A stretch of 62,884 bases of DNA from Bacteroidales bacterium (GTDB taxonomy: Bacteria > Bacteroidota > Bacteroidia > Bacteroidales > VadinHA17), in contig JALONT010000017.1 of assembly GCA_025454795.1 (NCBI GenBank), forward strand, positions 1 to 62,884. The letters are read 5' to 3'. The position numbers and the translations under genes were made by a program. The number at the start of each line of letters is the position of its first letter. Position 1 is the first letter of the stretch. The notes below the pieces were generated by a model that was not told where the DNA came from, searched no databases, and saw only the letters and a program-made list of their open reading frames with translations. Shown piece after piece: positions 27,582 to 36,677 of the stretch.

Positions 27582-30500
27582 ATGAAAAAGATTTATATGG
27601 TCTTACCGTTGTTTTTATTGTTTTTTTCCCATTTTATCTCTGCCCAGGAAAAGATTCTTAATGTTCAGGGCAAGGTAATCGACGATCGGGGAGAACTATT
27701 AATTGGTGTTAATGTATTTATTGAAGGCACAACCACAGGTATAATTACTGATATTAACGGCAGGTATTCAATCAATGTAAAACCCGGCGATCGGTTAACA
27801 TTTACATATGTGGGCTGCAAGTCCCAGACTGTTACCATTATTGATCAAACCACAATAAATATTACGATGGAATCCTCTGTTGTGAGTCTCGAGGATGTAG
27901 TAGTAGTTGGGTATGGCAAACAAAAAAAGGAAAGTGTTGTAGGTGCCATTGTACAGGCAAGTGGTGAAGATATCATACGATCAACCACTGGCAGTGCAGA
28001 CCTGGCTAATTCTTTGTCCGGAATGCTTTCTGGAGTTACTACTCAACAGAGAACCGGAAAACCCGGAGAATTCAATACACAAATATTGATACGTGCCCAA
28101 AACACCTGGAACAGTACTGCACCTCTGGTTCTTGTTGATGGCGTAGAACGGGATTTTAATGAAAGTAATCCGCATGAGATTGAAAGAATTTCAGTATTAA
28201 AGGACGCATCAGCAACGGCAGTCTTCGGAGTGAAAGGGGGTAATGGAGTTATTCTGATTACTACAAAAAGAGGGACAGAAGGGAAGTCTCAACTGTCGTT
28301 TGATGTAGAATCCACCCTTGGATTTCTCTCAAGGTTGCCTGAGACGGCCAATACCTATGAAGGGATAAAGAACAGGAACTATGCGATCCTAAACGAATTA
28401 GCATTAAATAATTCTTTATGGGGGCGTTATGTTCCAAGTGGGATCCTGGAATATTACAGAACCCAGGAATACCCTCAATACTATCAGGATTTTGACTGGC
28501 GGGCGAGAATGCTGAAAGATTTTTCAAAATCCTACAAATTTAATCTGGATGCTTCCGGAGGAACAAAGTTTGTTAAATATTTCACCTCAGTTGGTTATCA
28601 GTACGAAGGCTCACTTGCAAATACGGAAGATGTTGGACAGGGTTACAATCCTGAATTCAGATATGACAGGTTTAATTTCAGAACAAATCTTGATTTTAAC
28701 CTGACTAAATCCACTGTATTTTCAGTACAGCTCAGTGGTTACCTTGGTATTCAAAAACAACCTCCTGGTACACAGGATATCTATGTAGGATTCTTTGAAA
28801 AGCCCGGAGACGATCCAATATTTCAATACGAAGATGGCACGTATGGAGGGTCAATTAATCCATATTCCACGTATATGGGCGCTCATTCTTTTATTGATAT
28901 GAATCTCAATGGACAGGAAACGGATAAACGATCACAATTGAACAACGACTTTGTGTTGCAGCAGGACCTCAGCATTTTAACCAAGGGATTATCAGCCAAG
29001 GCCATGCTGTCATATGACAATAGTTTCTATACAAGTGGTCCGGATATAAACGTCGACAGACCACTCCAGAAATATATTGATCCTGCATATCTGAATGCAG
29101 GCCCGGACGCTGATATTGAGGATTTTACCACCTATCTATATCCCACGGACTACCAGCCCGCAACTAACTTTGACTATTACGAACGTGCAACGACTTATAG
29201 TACAGAGGATGTTTCAAATCAAAATAGTATCCTCAGGCAGTTATATTACCAGTTCTCCCTGAATTATGACAGGACCTTCGGCAATCACAGTATAGGGGCC
29301 TTGGCTTTGATGAGCAGGCAGGAAACAACCAGGGGCAGCAATTTTACCCGTTACCGGGAGGACTGGGTCGGAAGGATCAACTATGATTATAAAAAGATTT
29401 ATTTATTCGAGACTAATGCAGCCTATAACGGATCAGAGAAATTTGCCGGCAGGAAACAGGTTAAATCCGGCATGGCTGACAAAAGCTACCGTTTTGGTTT
29501 TTTCCCCTCCATGGCTGCCGGGATTTTGATCTCCAACATGAACTTTTTTAAGGAAAATGTGTCTTTTATGAATACATTGAAATTGAGATATTCCTATGGT
29601 ATCGTAGGGGTTGATGATGCACCCCCGCCTTGGCAATACATCAGCGACTATAAAATACTGTCCTGGACGCAATCATTTGGAAGACCCGGTGGTGAAGTGC
29701 ATTCAATCTATCCCTGGAGAATAGAGGGAGCGATTTCAAATCCCAATTTGCACTGGGAAGAAGTGAAAAAGCAAAATATCGCTCTGGAAGCGGGTGTTTT
29801 AAATAACCTGGTTTCCATAACTGCAGATTATTTCTGGGATCATCGTTATGATATCTTCATCGCTGCAGAAGACAGGATCATTCCGTTTTACTATGGAGCA
29901 ACCCAGCCACCTTCCGGCAATCTTGGAGAAACCAAATCCAAAGGATACGAGCTGGAACTGAATATGTCGAAAAAATTCGGGAATGGATTAAACTTATATG
30001 GAGGCCTGTCCTATACCCATGTCGAAGACATTGTGCTTAAAAGGGAAGAACCTGATTTACTTAAGGATTATCAGAAAGCTGTCGGATATCCCATTGATCA
30101 AACCAGAAGGATTAACAACACAGGAGTTATTCAGAGTTGGGATGAACTCTACACAGGTGTCTTAAACTTTGAGGAATCATTCTTGCGAAGGACGCTGCCC
30201 GGAGATTTCCGTCATCTTGATTTCAATGCAGATGGAATCATTGATTATTTTGATAGCGCTCCGGTTGGATTTCCTAACAGGCCTCATAATACGTATTCTT
30301 TCCGTTTGGGAGGAAAGTATAAAGGAATTGAAGTCTTTGCTTTATTTTATGGAGTATTTAATGTTTCAAGAAATGAAAACCTGATAGACCTGATCAATTC
30401 TGCTCCCCTGATCTATGTCGAAAGACTTGGTTACGCATTTTCACCCGAATTGGGAATCACAAAAGAGGCTTCTTTTCACCAGTTGAGATGGGATTGGCAA

Positions 30501-30761
30501 TTAAATAATTCCAACGAATATGTAGGCAATGGTTTTATTATTGATGCTTCTTATATGAGGTTAAAGAATCTTGAAATAGCCTATTCCCTGAGCCCGGAAG
30601 TTACCCAGAAACTGAAAGTCTCGCAGTGGAGAGTCTATGTTAAAGGATCGAACCTCCTTTACTGGTCGAAGCAATGGCAGGATCAGGAAATTGGCAACTT
30701 TCAAAGACAAAGTTTTCCCCTTGGAGGCAGCATTCAAATTGGAAGTAGAATTACATTCTAA
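27582..30761 (+). CDS. SusC/RagA-type TonB-dependent outer-membrane transporter 1
   Basis: The 1059-residue protein has a signal peptide (MKKIYMVLPLFLLFFSHFIS), a carboxypeptidase-regulatory-like domain at about 25-100 (VQGKVIDDRGELLIGVNVFI), a TonB-box/plug start LEDVVVVGYGKQKKESVVGA near 103, the plug signature VLKDASATAVFGVKGGNGVI near 205, and a beta barrel ending GSIQIGSRITF with a terminal Phe. SusC proteins form the outer-membrane pore beneath a SusD lid for glycan uptake. It is the first gene of a five-gene run with short gaps (20, 14, 41 and 38 bases). No SusD directly follows. Confidence 0.9.
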   Translation: MKKIYMVLPLFLLFFSHFISAQEKILNVQGKVIDDRGELLIGVNVFIEGTTTGIITDINGRYSINVKPGDRLTFTYVGCKSQTVTIIDQTTINITMESSVVSLEDVVVVGYGKQKKESVVGAIVQASGEDIIRSTTGSADLANSLSGMLSGVTTQQRTGKPGEFNTQILIRAQNTWNSTAPLVLVDGVERDFNESNPHEIERISVLKDASATAVFGVKGGNGVILITTKRGTEGKSQLSFDVESTLGFLSRLPETANTYEGIKNRNYAILNELALNNSLWGRYVPSGILEYYRTQEYPQYYQDFDWRARMLKDFSKSYKFNLDASGGTKFVKYFTSVGYQYEGSLANTEDVGQGYNPEFRYDRFNFRTNLDFNLTKSTVFSVQLSGYLGIQKQPPGTQDIYVGFFEKPGDDPIFQYEDGTYGGSINPYSTYMGAHSFIDMNLNGQETDKRSQLNNDFVLQQDLSILTKGLSAKAMLSYDNSFYTSGPDINVDRPLQKYIDPAYLNAGPDADIEDFTTYLYPTDYQPATNFDYYERATTYSTEDVSNQNSILRQLYYQFSLNYDRTFGNHSIGALALMSRQETTRGSNFTRYREDWVGRINYDYKKIYLFETNAAYNGSEKFAGRKQVKSGMADKSYRFGFFPSMAAGILISNMNFFKENVSFMNTLKLRYSYGIVGVDDAPPPWQYISDYKILSWTQSFGRPGGEVHSIYPWRIEGAISNPNLHWEEVKKQNIALEAGVLNNLVSITADYFWDHRYDIFIAAEDRIIPFYYGATQPPSGNLGETKSKGYELELNMSKKFGNGLNLYGGLSYTHVEDIVLKREEPDLLKDYQKAVGYPIDQTRRINNTGVIQSWDELYTGVLNFEESFLRRTLPGDFRHLDFNADGIIDYFDSAPVGFPNRPHNTYSFRLGGKYKGIEVFALFYGVFNVSRNENLIDLINSAPLIYVERLGYAFSPELGITKEASFHQLRWDWQLNNSNEYVGNGFIIDASYMRLKNLEIAYSLSPEVTQKLKVSQWRVYVKGSNLLYWSKQWQDQEIGNFQRQSFPLGGSIQIGSRITF

Positions 30762-30782
30762 ATCAGTTATAAGCCCAATAAA

Positions 30783-33700
30783 ATGACAAAAATGCTTAAA
30801 ATCTTAATTTTCTCTTTTACCCTGTTAGTACCATATACCATTGTCGCACAGGATAATTCAAAGATAACAATTAATGCCAGACTTACTGACAGTGAGGGAA
30901 TGCCTATTGGTTATGCAGAGATCAGGGCTAATGGTTCTAAGTCCGCACTTTCTGACGCGACTGGAAATTTTTCGATTAAGGTTCTTCCAGGTGTTCCTCT
31001 GATTATCGAAGCTGCTGATTATGAATCACTATTTATTACAGATCCTGAGAAGAAGCAGGATCAAACCATCTCCATGGTAAAGCTTCCTTACCAGATGAAA
31101 GGAAAAGACCTGGTAAATGTACCTTTCGGTACACTTAATAAGCAAAAGATCTCGGGGACAGTTTCAACGCTTGATCCTTCAGAGATACTGGACTATGATG
31201 CCAGACAAAGTACTGCCGAAGCAATCAGGGGAAGGATTCCCGGTGTGCTGGGTACTAATAATATCCATGCAATCGGTGATGCCCTCTTCGTTGTCGATGG
31301 TATCCCCACTTCTGAAATAGGTCTGGTAAACCTTAATGAAGTAGAACAGATTACAGTATTGCGTGATGCGGCATCCAAAATGCTATATGGAGTCCAGGCT
31401 GACAAAGGGATCATTCTGATCACCACAAAGAAAGGAAAACCTTTTGATAATCGGCTGAATTTTCGTGTTGAGACCGGAACCAGCCAACCCGTAAGATACC
31501 CGGATTATTTGACTGCTGCCGACTATAAGACTTATTATAATGAAGCACTCGCGAACGATTCACTTTATGGGATTATTTCAGTAGAAGAATTTAAAAAGAA
31601 CTACAACAGGTCGGGTGTAATTGACAGTACCCGTTCAGGGATTGACCCCATAAAATTTCCGGATGAAAACTATTACAATTCCAAATATTTCAGGAATCTC
31701 ACCAGTCATTTCGCTCTCTTTGGTGAAGCATCCGGAGGTAACGAGAACGTAAACTATTATTCAAGTTTCAGTTGGAGGCAAAATAATGGATTATTATTCC
31801 TTGGAAATGGAGCAGATGAAAGACATAATGTTTTCAATATACGTGGAAAGGTCAATTACAAGGTGAATGATTTCATACGAATGGACATGTCAGCCATGGT
31901 AAATTATGATCTGGATAAAGAGCCAAATTATGTAGGACCAGATTTCTGGGATCTGGCAGCAACATATCACCCTGATTACTTTCCATTGCTTATCCCTTCC
32001 TCCAGGGTAACAGATCCCCCCTTACTGGATGCAGCAATAATGGTTGACGGAGATAATTTATTGGGTGGGACCAACCAGTACAGATCAAATATTTATGGGG
32101 ATTTGTTCCTCGGTGGCATAAGAAGCAACCTAAACAGAACCCTTCAGGTTAAGCCAGGTCTGGAAATTGATCTTGGAGGAATTACCGAAGGATTAAGCGC
32201 CAGGATCACCCTGGCAGTAGATTTGAACAATAACATCGAAACTTTTCAGGATAACTCCTTTGCCATATATGAAACATCTTTCCCAAGAGATACACTGGGA
32301 CAGGAAAGCCTCGTCATTACTAAACTCGGACTTAACGAAAAGGAGGATAACAAAACCGTAGGAGATGCCTCTATGTACAGCAGGTATACTTACTCTGGAG
32401 TACTTAATTATGACCGGATCTTCGGGGATCACCAGGTAAGTGCACTGGCAATGGGATATTATGGTTTCTATAATATAACAGGCGAATATTTTCCGCAGAA
32501 GCATTTACATTTTGGAGTACGTGGAAACTATATGTATAAAAATAAATATATTGCTGAATTTACGGGTGTCTATGCAGGATCTTCCAGATTCAGTCCTGAA
32601 GCAAAATATGCATTTTCACCGGGCCTGTCCATAGGCTGGATCATGAGCGAGGAAGGTTTTCTCTCCGGAAGTTCATTCCTCAATTTCCTGAAATTAAGAG
32701 CCTCCTGGGGCATAATCAACACGGATCAAATGCTTACCCAGTACTACCTCTATAAGACAACAATAAATACAAGCACTACACTTAACTATGGCAACGGATC
32801 ATCTTCAAACAGGAGCCTCAGGATATCAAAACTGGGAAACAGCGACCTGACCTTTCCGAAAAGACAGGAATTAACTTTCGGCTTCGATGCTGTTTTAGCA
32901 GAGATCCTGCACCTGGAGTCGAGCTACTACATCAGTTCATCGATTGACAATATTGTTCAGCGGGATGATTATTATCCGGATATTGTTGGGAGTGTTTACA
33001 GATATGAGAATTATAACAGTTACCAGACCAGCGGACTTGATATTGGACTGAAGATTAAAAATAAAATGGGAGATTTCGGATACAATATCGGAGCTACACT
33101 GGTTACAGTTTCTGAAAAAGTTTTACAAATCGATGAATTGCCATACGAGGATGAGTACCTTAGAATGAAAGGAAAGCCTATGGATGCCATGTATGGACTG
33201 GTTTTCGATCGCTTTTATACAGAAGCAGATTTTGATTCCGATGGAAACCTGACCGAAGGATTACCGGTACCTGTTTTTGGAAGGGTCACTCCGGGAGACT
33301 TAAAATATATTGACCTTAATGAGGATTTGCTGATCAATGAAAATGACAGGAAAAATATCGGCGGTGTTATCCCTGATCAACAATTAGCCCTGGAAGTGCA
33401 TTTGAAGTATAAAGGATTTGAATTTTTTGCTCTCGGTTCACTTGAGTTAGGTGCAAACAGCTATGCAAGTGGCAATTATTACTGGGTAGACGGGAATGAT
33501 AAATATTCAAATGTCGTTACCGGCAGATGGACTCCCGGAAGCAATCAAAATGCCACATATCCCAGGCTGACAAGCCAGACCAGTTCCAATAATTTCAGAA
33601 ATTCTTCATTCTGGCTCTATAGTAAAGATGCATTCACCTTGCATGCAATGCAGATATCTTATAATATAAACACCCAAAAATTTACCTGGATTGATCGGGC

Positions 33701-33827
33701 ACAAATCTACGTCAGGGGCAATAATTTGATTACCATTTCTAAAGAAAAGGAGAAATTGCTGTTGAATACGGAAAGTGCTCCTCAAATGAGGGGTATTATT
33801 TCATTTGGTTTGAATGCTTCATTCTAG
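30783..33827 (+). CDS. SusC/RagA-type TonB-dependent outer-membrane transporter 2, divergent type
   Basis: This 1014-residue protein has a signal peptide ending IVAQ, a carboxypeptidase-regulatory-like domain (about 24-95; INARLTDSEGMPIGYAEIRA) and a plug domain (TAEAIRGRIPGVLG, VLRDAASKMLYGVQADKGII near 195). A barrel follows, ending GIISFGLNASF. In place of the usual VVVVGYG box, the plug is preceded by KDLVNVPFGTLNKQKISGTV, a variant seen in some SusC-like proteins. It starts 21 bases after the first SusC gene and ends 14 bases before a SusD gene, so it is probably the partner of SusD 1. Confidence 0.85.
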   Translation: MTKMLKILIFSFTLLVPYTIVAQDNSKITINARLTDSEGMPIGYAEIRANGSKSALSDATGNFSIKVLPGVPLIIEAADYESLFITDPEKKQDQTISMVKLPYQMKGKDLVNVPFGTLNKQKISGTVSTLDPSEILDYDARQSTAEAIRGRIPGVLGTNNIHAIGDALFVVDGIPTSEIGLVNLNEVEQITVLRDAASKMLYGVQADKGIILITTKKGKPFDNRLNFRVETGTSQPVRYPDYLTAADYKTYYNEALANDSLYGIISVEEFKKNYNRSGVIDSTRSGIDPIKFPDENYYNSKYFRNLTSHFALFGEASGGNENVNYYSSFSWRQNNGLLFLGNGADERHNVFNIRGKVNYKVNDFIRMDMSAMVNYDLDKEPNYVGPDFWDLAATYHPDYFPLLIPSSRVTDPPLLDAAIMVDGDNLLGGTNQYRSNIYGDLFLGGIRSNLNRTLQVKPGLEIDLGGITEGLSARITLAVDLNNNIETFQDNSFAIYETSFPRDTLGQESLVITKLGLNEKEDNKTVGDASMYSRYTYSGVLNYDRIFGDHQVSALAMGYYGFYNITGEYFPQKHLHFGVRGNYMYKNKYIAEFTGVYAGSSRFSPEAKYAFSPGLSIGWIMSEEGFLSGSSFLNFLKLRASWGIINTDQMLTQYYLYKTTINTSTTLNYGNGSSSNRSLRISKLGNSDLTFPKRQELTFGFDAVLAEILHLESSYYISSSIDNIVQRDDYYPDIVGSVYRYENYNSYQTSGLDIGLKIKNKMGDFGYNIGATLVTVSEKVLQIDELPYEDEYLRMKGKPMDAMYGLVFDRFYTEADFDSDGNLTEGLPVPVFGRVTPGDLKYIDLNEDLLINENDRKNIGGVIPDQQLALEVHLKYKGFEFFALGSLELGANSYASGNYYWVDGNDKYSNVVTGRWTPGSNQNATYPRLTSQTSSNNFRNSSFWLYSKDAFTLHAMQISYNINTQKFTWIDRAQIYVRGNNLITISKEKEKLLLNTESAPQMRGIISFGLNASF

Positions 33828-33841
33828 AAAATAATTTTGCA

Positions 33842-35524
33842 ATGAAAAATGATATTCTTTTAATAGCGATAGTTTTATCAGGATTGGTACTCAATTCCTG
33901 TGAAAAATTATTGGAACCGGCTTATGATAACAGTCTTTCTGATGATTTCGTCTGGAATAACCCAATTTATGCGGAAGGAGTATTACTCAGAGCATATACA
34001 AATATGCCCGGTTTATACAATTTCACTTCTGACATGGCAACCGACGATGCGGTAAGCAATGAAAAGGGAAGTGGTGCGAACAGGCTTTCTGATGGTCAGT
34101 GGTCATCACAGTACAACCCGATATCAAACTGGTCAGTCGCCTACTCAAGCCTTTTTTCTCTAAATTATTTTCTTGAAAATATGCACCGCGTTAAGTGGTC
34201 CTATAGAAGTACAGTTACTGATACATTGCATGCCCGGCGACTGAAAGGTGAGGCCTTCGGACTAAGGGCATGGTATCAGTTCCAATTGCTTCAGGGCCAC
34301 AGCGGGTTTGCCGACGGCGAACTGCTGGGATTTCCAATCGTTACAAAGGTCCTGAAAGGAGAAGATTTTAAAATCCCCAGGGGGAGCTATCAGGCCTGTG
34401 TAAATGCTATTTTATCCGATTGCGACAGTGCAATTAACTTACTGCCGGCTGTATATGAAAACATAAAAGATGTCGAAGTGGATAACGCTATGGGAATTAA
34501 ATACATCAATCGAATTAACGGACGTACAGTTCATGCATTAAAATCTCGTGTTTTGCTCTACGCAGCAAGTCCTGCTCACAACCCGGGGAATGATCTTTCA
34601 AAATGGGAAAAGGCCATGAAAGTTAGTTATGATCTGATCAATTCCTTGGGAGGTGTAGCCAAGCTGCCACCCAAAGGTATCGATTTTTATAAACGATATA
34701 CAGCGTCAACCTTATCGAAAGAACCCGAACTGATATGGTATTCAACCTTATCAACATCTTCATCTATGGAGGCAGATAATTTCCCTCCTTCGCATTTCGG
34801 GGATGGCAGACTTAACCCATCCCAGGAACTTGTTGATGCATTCCCTGCAACTGATGGATATCCTATTAAACTGTCCGCAGTATATAATTCTCTGTTACCT
34901 TATCAAAAAAGGGATGCACGGTTGGAAGCTTATATAATCTATAATGGCAGCAGTTTCAAAGGCAAACAGATCTACACACATACCGGAAATCCTATAGATG
35001 GGATCAATGCCCAGGAAACCTCCACGCGAACCGGGTATTACCTGAGGAAGTTTATGAATGAATCGGTATTGCTGGATCCCTTATCGGCATCATTACACTC
35101 TTACACATATATACGTGTAACAGAGGTATATCTGAACTTTGCTGAAGCAGCCAATGAGTTTGGAGGACCTACATATACTTATAATGGTATTTCTGCCTTA
35201 ACCGTGATGCAGGCTTTACGTAATAGAGCCAAAATAACCAACCATTCATATATAAATGGATTGGATCAGGCTGGACTTCGGGAGGCCATCCAAAATGAAA
35301 GGAGAATTGAGTTATGTTTTGAAGGGCACAGGTTCTGGGATATAAGAAGATGGAACCTGGTGAATGAAATGACACATCCTGTAAGTGGAATTTTCATGAA
35401 CCCTGATTTAACATACAAAATCCAGGAAGTCGCTCAACGGGCGTACATGCCACATATGATTTACGGCCCGATACCCTACAATGAAATACTTAAGATGGGT
35501 ATCAAACAAAATGATGGCTGGTAA
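33842..35524 (+). CDS. SusD/RagB-type outer-membrane lipoprotein 1
   Basis: The 560-residue protein has an SPII signal (LVLNSC near residue 20), the N-terminal SusD-like domain (SLSDDFVWNNPIYAEGVLLR), the TPR-containing core (LKGEAFGLRAWYQFQLLQGH near 132) and the C-terminal RagB/SusD motif (IQNERRIELCFEGHRFWDIR near 485). SusD proteins cap SusC and bind the glycan. It is immediately downstream of SusC 2 and followed after 41 bases by a small accessory lipoprotein. Confidence 0.9.
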   Translation: MKNDILLIAIVLSGLVLNSCEKLLEPAYDNSLSDDFVWNNPIYAEGVLLRAYTNMPGLYNFTSDMATDDAVSNEKGSGANRLSDGQWSSQYNPISNWSVAYSSLFSLNYFLENMHRVKWSYRSTVTDTLHARRLKGEAFGLRAWYQFQLLQGHSGFADGELLGFPIVTKVLKGEDFKIPRGSYQACVNAILSDCDSAINLLPAVYENIKDVEVDNAMGIKYINRINGRTVHALKSRVLLYAASPAHNPGNDLSKWEKAMKVSYDLINSLGGVAKLPPKGIDFYKRYTASTLSKEPELIWYSTLSTSSSMEADNFPPSHFGDGRLNPSQELVDAFPATDGYPIKLSAVYNSLLPYQKRDARLEAYIIYNGSSFKGKQIYTHTGNPIDGINAQETSTRTGYYLRKFMNESVLLDPLSASLHSYTYIRVTEVYLNFAEAANEFGGPTYTYNGISALTVMQALRNRAKITNHSYINGLDQAGLREAIQNERRIELCFEGHRFWDIRRWNLVNEMTHPVSGIFMNPDLTYKIQEVAQRAYMPHMIYGPIPYNEILKMGIKQNDGW

Positions 35525-35565
35525 ACCAATTAAAGCTTTGATTGAGATATATTAATATAATGATC

Positions 35566-36639
35566 ATGAAAAATCTTACAAAATTCTGTCTCATAATTAC
35601 CCTGCTACTCAGTGGTTGTGATAAATTCGATCCATTGATTTCAAGCAGGGATAATTCCTTCTCTGACTTTGATTATACGGCTGTATATTTCCCCTTGCAA
35701 TATCCCACCAGGACAATTGACCTGTCAACTGATGCCCGGATCGACAATTCAGTCGACCTGGAGCACAGGTTTCATATAGGAATTTCCATGGGTGGTGTCT
35801 ACAAAAATACGAAGGAGAGAAAAGTTCGTTTTGAATATGATCCCAGTCTGCTGCCGGATAATCTACGTGCGTTATCAAGCAGAGGGAAAACAATTGATTC
35901 AATCATTCTCTTACCTTCGGCATATTATGAACTGATCTCATCCAGCGGTTCGTTCGTTACCATCCCGGAGCAGCAATTCACAGGACTTATCGAGGTGCAG
36001 CTAAATGATGCTTTTTTTGAGGATTCCCTCTCTTTGTTGAATACCTATGTGATTCCGCTAAAGATCACTGAAGCTATGGATATCGATTCTATCTTAAAAG
36101 GCCTGCCTGTGGTCCCTGATCCTGTAAAGACTAGCAGCATACACTGGGATGCCAATGTTCCCCCCCGTGACTTCACCCTTTTTATGGTTAAATTCATTAA
36201 TGCCTACCATGGAGATTATCTGATAAGGGGGGTCGATTATAAACTTGACAACATTGGCAACAGGATGGATGCAACTGTATACAGGGACAGGTATATAGAA
36301 AAAAATAAGATTGTTAAACTTATAAGCGGAAGTTTAACGGAAGTAATAACAAACCATACGGGAAGCCGGATATCTGATGACGGTAAATATAGATTATTGC
36401 TTGATGTCGACAAATCTGGATCGGTCAGTGTCGAATCAATGCCTGGTGCGCTATTTGTAGCCAGCGGATCAGGCACTTTCCTGACTAGAGATAAGAGTAC
36501 CGAGGTATGGGGAGGAGAATCAAGAAGAACTTTTCAATTGCATTACAATTATCTGAATGGCACAGAAAATCACGAGGTTTTTGATACTATTGTATTTCGG
36601 CACACAGGAACAGTGCTGGAATGGTTCACACCATTTTGA
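35566..36639 (+). CDS. DUF1735-like (BT_3987-type) surface lipoprotein
   Basis: The start used is the ATG at 35566 (MKNLTKFCLIITLLLSGC), which yields a clean SPII lipoprotein; an ATG at 35560 is equally possible. The N-terminal half (FDYTAVYFPLQYPTRTIDLS, HRFHIGISMGGVYKNTKERK) resembles the DUF1735/BT_3987-like domain found on surface glycan-binding proteins, and the C-terminal half is beta-rich (GDYLIRGVDYKL, SVESMPGALFVASGSGTF). Its place between two SusD genes suggests a surface glycan-binding (SGBP) role in the same uptake complex. The 357-residue length fits that class. Confidence 0.7.
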   Translation: MKNLTKFCLIITLLLSGCDKFDPLISSRDNSFSDFDYTAVYFPLQYPTRTIDLSTDARIDNSVDLEHRFHIGISMGGVYKNTKERKVRFEYDPSLLPDNLRALSSRGKTIDSIILLPSAYYELISSSGSFVTIPEQQFTGLIEVQLNDAFFEDSLSLLNTYVIPLKITEAMDIDSILKGLPVVPDPVKTSSIHWDANVPPRDFTLFMVKFINAYHGDYLIRGVDYKLDNIGNRMDATVYRDRYIEKNKIVKLISGSLTEVITNHTGSRISDDGKYRLLLDVDKSGSVSVESMPGALFVASGSGTFLTRDKSTEVWGGESRRTFQLHYNYLNGTENHEVFDTIVFRHTGTVLEWFTPF

Positions 36640-36677
36640 GAATAGTAATCCTAACTTTCTATTAATATATAAATGAA